A stretch of 9,384 bases of DNA from Candidatus Latescibacterota bacterium (lineage in GTDB: Bacteria; Latescibacterota; MVCY01; DTYK01): positions 1 to 9,384 of the forward strand of contig DTYK01000213.1 of NCBI GenBank assembly GCA_012961925.1, read 5' to 3'. Every line of letters starts with the position of its first letter. Within the stretch, counting starts at the first letter, position 1. The notes beneath the pieces are model-generated. The model was not told the DNA's origin. It did no database searches and saw only the letters and a list, made by a program, of their open reading frames with translations. Positions 7,257 to 9,384 of the stretch are shown here, piece after piece. Both the position numbers and the translations under genes were made by a program.

Positions 7257-7289
7257 GAAGAGATACAACCTCAAAGACGATCATCCAAT

Positions 7290-7294
7290 GGAGG
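7290..7294 (+). promoter_or_regulatory. Ribosome binding site deciding the epimerase start
   Basis: GGAGG lies eight bases before the ATG at 7303. It overlaps the in-frame ATG at 7288, which itself has no good upstream site, so 7303 is the better start. The frame is open back to 6967 inside the previous gene, but that extension is not protein of this family. Confidence 0.7.
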
Positions 7295-7302
7295 ATGAAA
7301 AT

Positions 7303-8469
7303 ATGAGGAAAATACGGTTAACCGACCTGTGTGAACTTTATCGCAGGCAGTTGCTTGAAGATGTCATTCCTTTCTGGATGGAGTACTCTCTGGACAAAGA
7401 ATATGGTGGATACTTCACCTGCCTGGATCGTGATGGTTCGGTGTACAATACGGATAAATACGCCTGGCTTGAGGGCCGCCAGGTCTGGATGTTTTCCAAG
7501 CTGTATAACGAACTGGAACGGAGGCCAGAATGGCTCGAAGTGGCGGCATTGGGAGTTAATTTTATATGCGACCACGGTTTTGACTCACAGGGTCGAATGT
7601 ACTTCGCCTTCACCCGGGACGGGAGGGCTCTCTATAAGCCCTGGAACATCTTCTCCGAAACCTTTGCCATCATAGGATTGGCCGAATACTCCAAAGCCAC
7701 AGGGGATGAGGATATTTTGAAAAGGGCGCAGAGGCTCTACTGGGACGTGATCGGACGGGTCAAAAAGGGAGATTTGGCAACCCACATCAGCACGGAGACA
7801 AGGAAGGTGGAGACGCTTGCCATCCCCATGATCCTCTTAGTCACCACTCAGGAGTTAGACCAGGTGGCGCCGGATCCGCGGTTTGCAGACATCATGGATG
7901 ACTGTCTGGATCAAATCCTCTATCAGCACGCCTGCGACGAGCGGAAGGCATTGTTCGAGAACATCGCCCCTGACGGGAGCAGGCTTGATAGTCCCCAAGG
8001 GCGATGTATCAATCCAGGCCACGCCATCGAATCGGCGTGGTTTATCCTTCGGGAAGGCAAGCGAAGGAGGGACCGCAAGATCATCGACCGAGCCCTGCAG
8101 ATCCTCGCCTGGTCTCTGGAATGGGGATGGGACAAGGAGTACGGGGGCCTCTTCTATTTCGTTGATTCCGAAGGCAAACCGCCGGAACAGCTTGAATGGG
8201 ACATGAAGTTGTGGTGGCCCCACACGGAGGCGCTATATGCCCTTTTGTTGGCCTATCACTTATCAGGTAGAAAGGTCTATTGGGACTGGTATGAGAGGGT
8301 ACACGAATGGACGTTCAGTCATTTCCCAGATCCTTCATACGGGGAGTGGTTCGGCTATCTTCACCGGGACGGTACGCCTTCTCTTTACCTTAAGGGCTCC
8401 ATGTGGAAAGGCTGCTATCATCTGCCAAGGAGCCTGTTCCTGGGGCTAAAGATATTGGAGGAGATATAG
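7303..8469 (+). CDS. N-acylglucosamine 2-epimerase (AGE) family protein
   Basis: A 388-residue (alpha/alpha)6-barrel protein of the AGE family, which interconverts GlcNAc and ManNAc, or mannose/glucose/fructose or cellobiose in relatives, in the cytoplasm. Length is typical (about 390-420). Diagnostic motifs: EGRQVWMFSKLYN with R59, INPGHAIESAW with H240 and E243, LWWPHTEAL with W304, H307 and E309, and KGSMWKGCYHLPRSL with H373 and R376. H240 and H373 fall almost exactly where the two catalytic histidines of the Anabaena AGE lie (239 and 372). Start at ATG 7303 from the GGAGG at 7290. The gene is intact. Among glycosidase and isomerase genes, it most likely feeds an epimerised sugar into central metabolism; whether the substrate is N-acetylated cannot be read with confidence, and mannose or cellobiose 2-epimerase remain open. 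Stop TAG 8467-8469. Confidence 0.9.
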   Translation: MRKIRLTDLCELYRRQLLEDVIPFWMEYSLDKEYGGYFTCLDRDGSVYNTDKYAWLEGRQVWMFSKLYNELERRPEWLEVAALGVNFICDHGFDSQGRMYFAFTRDGRALYKPWNIFSETFAIIGLAEYSKATGDEDILKRAQRLYWDVIGRVKKGDLATHISTETRKVETLAIPMILLVTTQELDQVAPDPRFADIMDDCLDQILYQHACDERKALFENIAPDGSRLDSPQGRCINPGHAIESAWFILREGKRRRDRKIIDRALQILAWSLEWGWDKEYGGLFYFVDSEGKPPEQLEWDMKLWWPHTEALYALLLAYHLSGRKVYWDWYERVHEWTFSHFPDPSYGEWFGYLHRDGTPSLYLKGSMWKGCYHLPRSLFLGLKILEEI

Positions 8470-8760
8470 GGTAGTAGCCAGTAGAGCTCTCCTACAAGAG
8501 ATCTGGGGGAGAGGGCTTCTGTTCTCGACCTCTCCTGCGACATAACAAAACCTTATATGACCATCCGTCAGCATCTTCCCAGGACGGAGGGACAGGTGGT
8601 TACGAAGGTGCTGCCCCTTGATCGTTCGATGCAACTGGAGGTTAATGTCAGTTGTCTGACCGGGTACTTCTCCGCCTGAAGTACTGCAGCCGAACGTAAC
8701 GCCGACGAAGAGATATAGACCTGATCCGGGCCGTCTCGAGGCGGTGGATGTCCTCCGACA
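8470..8760 (+). other. Region without an intact gene; possible decayed HAD N-terminus
   Basis: No intact reading frame with a start is present. One frame is open from 8485 to 8679 and contains VLDLSCDITKPYM and later VNVSCLTGYF; a second frame is open from 8660 to 8779 and includes PPEVLQPNV and RLEAVDVLRH. Position and spacing fit the missing first third of the HAD-type gene that follows, with DLSCD standing where motif I (DxDGT) and SCLTGY where motif II (hhTGR) would be, but both are poor matches. There is no T-tract terminator after the epimerase gene. Treat as weak evidence. Confidence 0.3.
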
Positions 8761-9268
8761 TCGGATGAGCTGGGGGTAAGCGTACTGCTGTCAATCCTGC
8801 AGCCAGCGACTTATGCCGGCTACGATTCACACTGTTTCAGGCCGGATGAGGAGTGGAACGAAAAGGCTAAGCAGTGGCGGTGGGAAACTTGACTCTTGGC
8901 AAAGGAGCTTATGGACGGCGTCCTTCCCAAATTGGCAGGATATCGCTACGAAAGACCCGGAGATGGCTATCTCTGGTTTCACAACCTCGAGGATGCGCTT
9001 TACGCTCAGGAAATTATCACCGGGTATCTCCAGGAGAAGGGCGTAACTTCCCTCAAGCTGGAGCGCAACGGATGGGGCGTGACCTTGGTGGATGTGCGCC
9101 GGGGGAAGGGGGACTACCTGCAGCGCATAGTTCGGAGGATGGGCATAAAGTCCGAGGAGATCGTGACTATCGGTAATTCCCACAACGACGAGAGTATGCT
9201 CGACCGACGGATGGGGTGTGGCGGAGATCATCGGGAAGGTCTTTGGAGACAAAAACGATGCTGAATAG
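8761..9268 (+). pseudogene. HAD-superfamily (Cof-type) phosphatase gene, decayed
   Basis: Remains of a haloacid-dehalogenase-type sugar or phospho-compound phosphatase. One frame reads LGVSVLLSILQPATYAGYD, then FRPDEEWNEKAKQWRWET, meets an in-frame TGA at 8890-8892, and continues LLAKELMDGVLPKLAGYRYE, cap-domain-like sequence, into VDVRRGKGDYLQRI (motif III lysine) and VTIGNSHNDESML (motif IV). The tail is shifted: dropping one G from GGGG at 9213-9216 restores MGVAEIIGKVFGDKNDAE and TAG 9266-9268. About 20-30 residues normally found between motif IV and this C-terminal helix are missing. Motif IV normally reads IGDSxND; the first Asp, a magnesium ligand, is Asn here. Nonsense, frameshift, deletion and ligand loss together argue for a true pseudogene rather than simple read error. 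Known relatives in sugar clusters dephosphorylate hexose phosphates or mannosyl-phosphoglycerate. Confidence 0.6.
8896..9264 (+). CDS. Longest open fragment of the HAD-type phosphatase
   Basis: A 122-codon open stretch between the TGA at 8890 and TGA at 9262-9264. Numbered from the TTG at 8896 it includes the cap-domain end, the motif III lysine (K71 in RRGKGDY) and motif IV with N94 and D98. The catalytic nucleophile motif I is absent, so this piece alone cannot be an active HAD enzyme. The last 15 residues (CGGDHREGLWRQKRC and neighbours) are out of frame. No Shine-Dalgarno site precedes the TTG. Confidence 0.55.
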   Translation: MAKELMDGVLPKLAGYRYERPGDGYLWFHNLEDALYAQEIITGYLQEKGVTSLKLERNGWGVTLVDVRRGKGDYLQRIVRRMGIKSEEIVTIGNSHNDESMLDRRMGCGGDHREGLWRQKRC

Positions 9269-9339
9269 AACTTATATTTCGTGGATCCTGAGACCTTGGA
9301 GATTGAGCCCTACAACATAAAGACCCTGAGGAGGAAGAC

Positions 9340-9384
9340 ATGGATATGTTTCTGCGTTTGAAAGGGATAAATCCGACGGTCTTC
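9340..9384 (+). CDS. Start of next gene, cut by window end
   Basis: ATG with AGGAGG at 9329-9334, five bases upstream, opens a frame reading MDMFLRLKGINPTVF to the end of the window. Fifteen residues are too few to name a family. It begins 71 bases after the TAG of the HAD gene, same strand. Confidence 0.5.
   Translation, partial: MDMFLRLKGINPTVF

Noticed and set aside
6967..7302. Long upstream extension of the epimerase reading frame
   Set aside because: It lies in another frame of the intact 454-residue gene, has no family similarity, and a good ribosome binding site selects 7303.
8487..8513. CTCTCC / GGAGAG hairpin after the epimerase gene
   Set aside because: A 15-base loop and no T run; a Rho-independent terminator is not supported.
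8664..8684. Inverted repeat GTACTTC / GAAGTAC with a seven-base loop
   Set aside because: No T tract follows, so not an intrinsic terminator; it falls in a possibly decayed coding stretch and is short enough to be chance.
8747..8762. Inverted repeat GATGTC / GACATC with a four-base loop
   Set aside because: Six pairs only, no T tract, no conserved context.
8890..8892. TGA as a sense codon (alternative genetic code or selenocysteine)
   Set aside because: TGA terminates the isomerase and the PHP tail at family-typical ends, tryptophans use TGG throughout, and no selenoprotein motif is seen.
434..9252. Numerous reverse-strand open frames, up to 193 codons
   Set aside because: All lie antisense to well-supported genes, none has recognisable motifs or a good ribosome binding site, and GC-rich coding DNA often leaves such frames open.

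Overview
This window carries one set of genes, all on the + strand, from what looks like an uncultivated bacterium. Good Shine-Dalgarno sequences (GGAGG type) stand 5 to 8 bases before most starts. The sequence is moderately GC-rich by eye, and carbohydrate-related enzymes dominate. No phylogenetic marker is present. Similar mixes of glycosidase-like, UroD-like, isomerase, PHP and epimerase genes are familiar from sugar-degrading candidate phyla such as Poribacteria, Latescibacterota and Armatimonadota, but that is only a guess from style.

Layout: (1) bases 1-882, the end of a GH99/WbsX-like glycosidase gene open at the window edge. (2) 917-2932, an exported zinc-site protein of the neutral-ceramidase-like family with two C-terminal beta domains. 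(3) 2933-3095, a spacer holding a short coding-like tail in the frame of the previous gene. (4) 3096-4258, a uroporphyrinogen-decarboxylase-like (MtaA/CmuA-type) gene split over three frames. (5) 4338-4926, an N-terminally incomplete xylose-isomerase-like TIM-barrel epimerase gene, also out of frame with its leader. (6) 4923-5766, a PHP-domain phosphoesterase gene overlapping the isomerase by ATGA and broken near its end. (7) 5892-7256, an intact 454-residue protein that I do not recognise. (8) 7303-8469, an intact N-acylglucosamine 2-epimerase (AGE) family gene. (9) about 8500-9268, a badly decayed HAD-type phosphatase gene. (10) 9340 to the end, the start of another gene.

Read together this is a probable glycan or amino-sugar utilisation locus: an exo-acting or endo-acting glycosidase, an exported hydrolase-like protein, a sugar epimerase, a sugar-phosphate-type isomerase, and two phosphatase-like enzymes. 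The UroD-like protein may serve corrinoid-linked methyl transfer. Substrates cannot be named from sequence.

The strongest unusual feature is that intact and broken genes alternate. Three breaks in UroD and PHP, and probably one in the isomerase, are each repaired by removing a single base from a short T run; the HAD tail is repaired by removing one G. The frames on both sides are otherwise clean and match the families. This could be homopolymer miscalling in the source assembly or genuine recent gene decay. The HAD gene also has an in-frame TGA and a changed catalytic motif, which favours real decay there. I saw no CRISPR array, insertion sequence, tRNA, rRNA, convincing promoter or intrinsic terminator, and no clearly novel multi-gene system.
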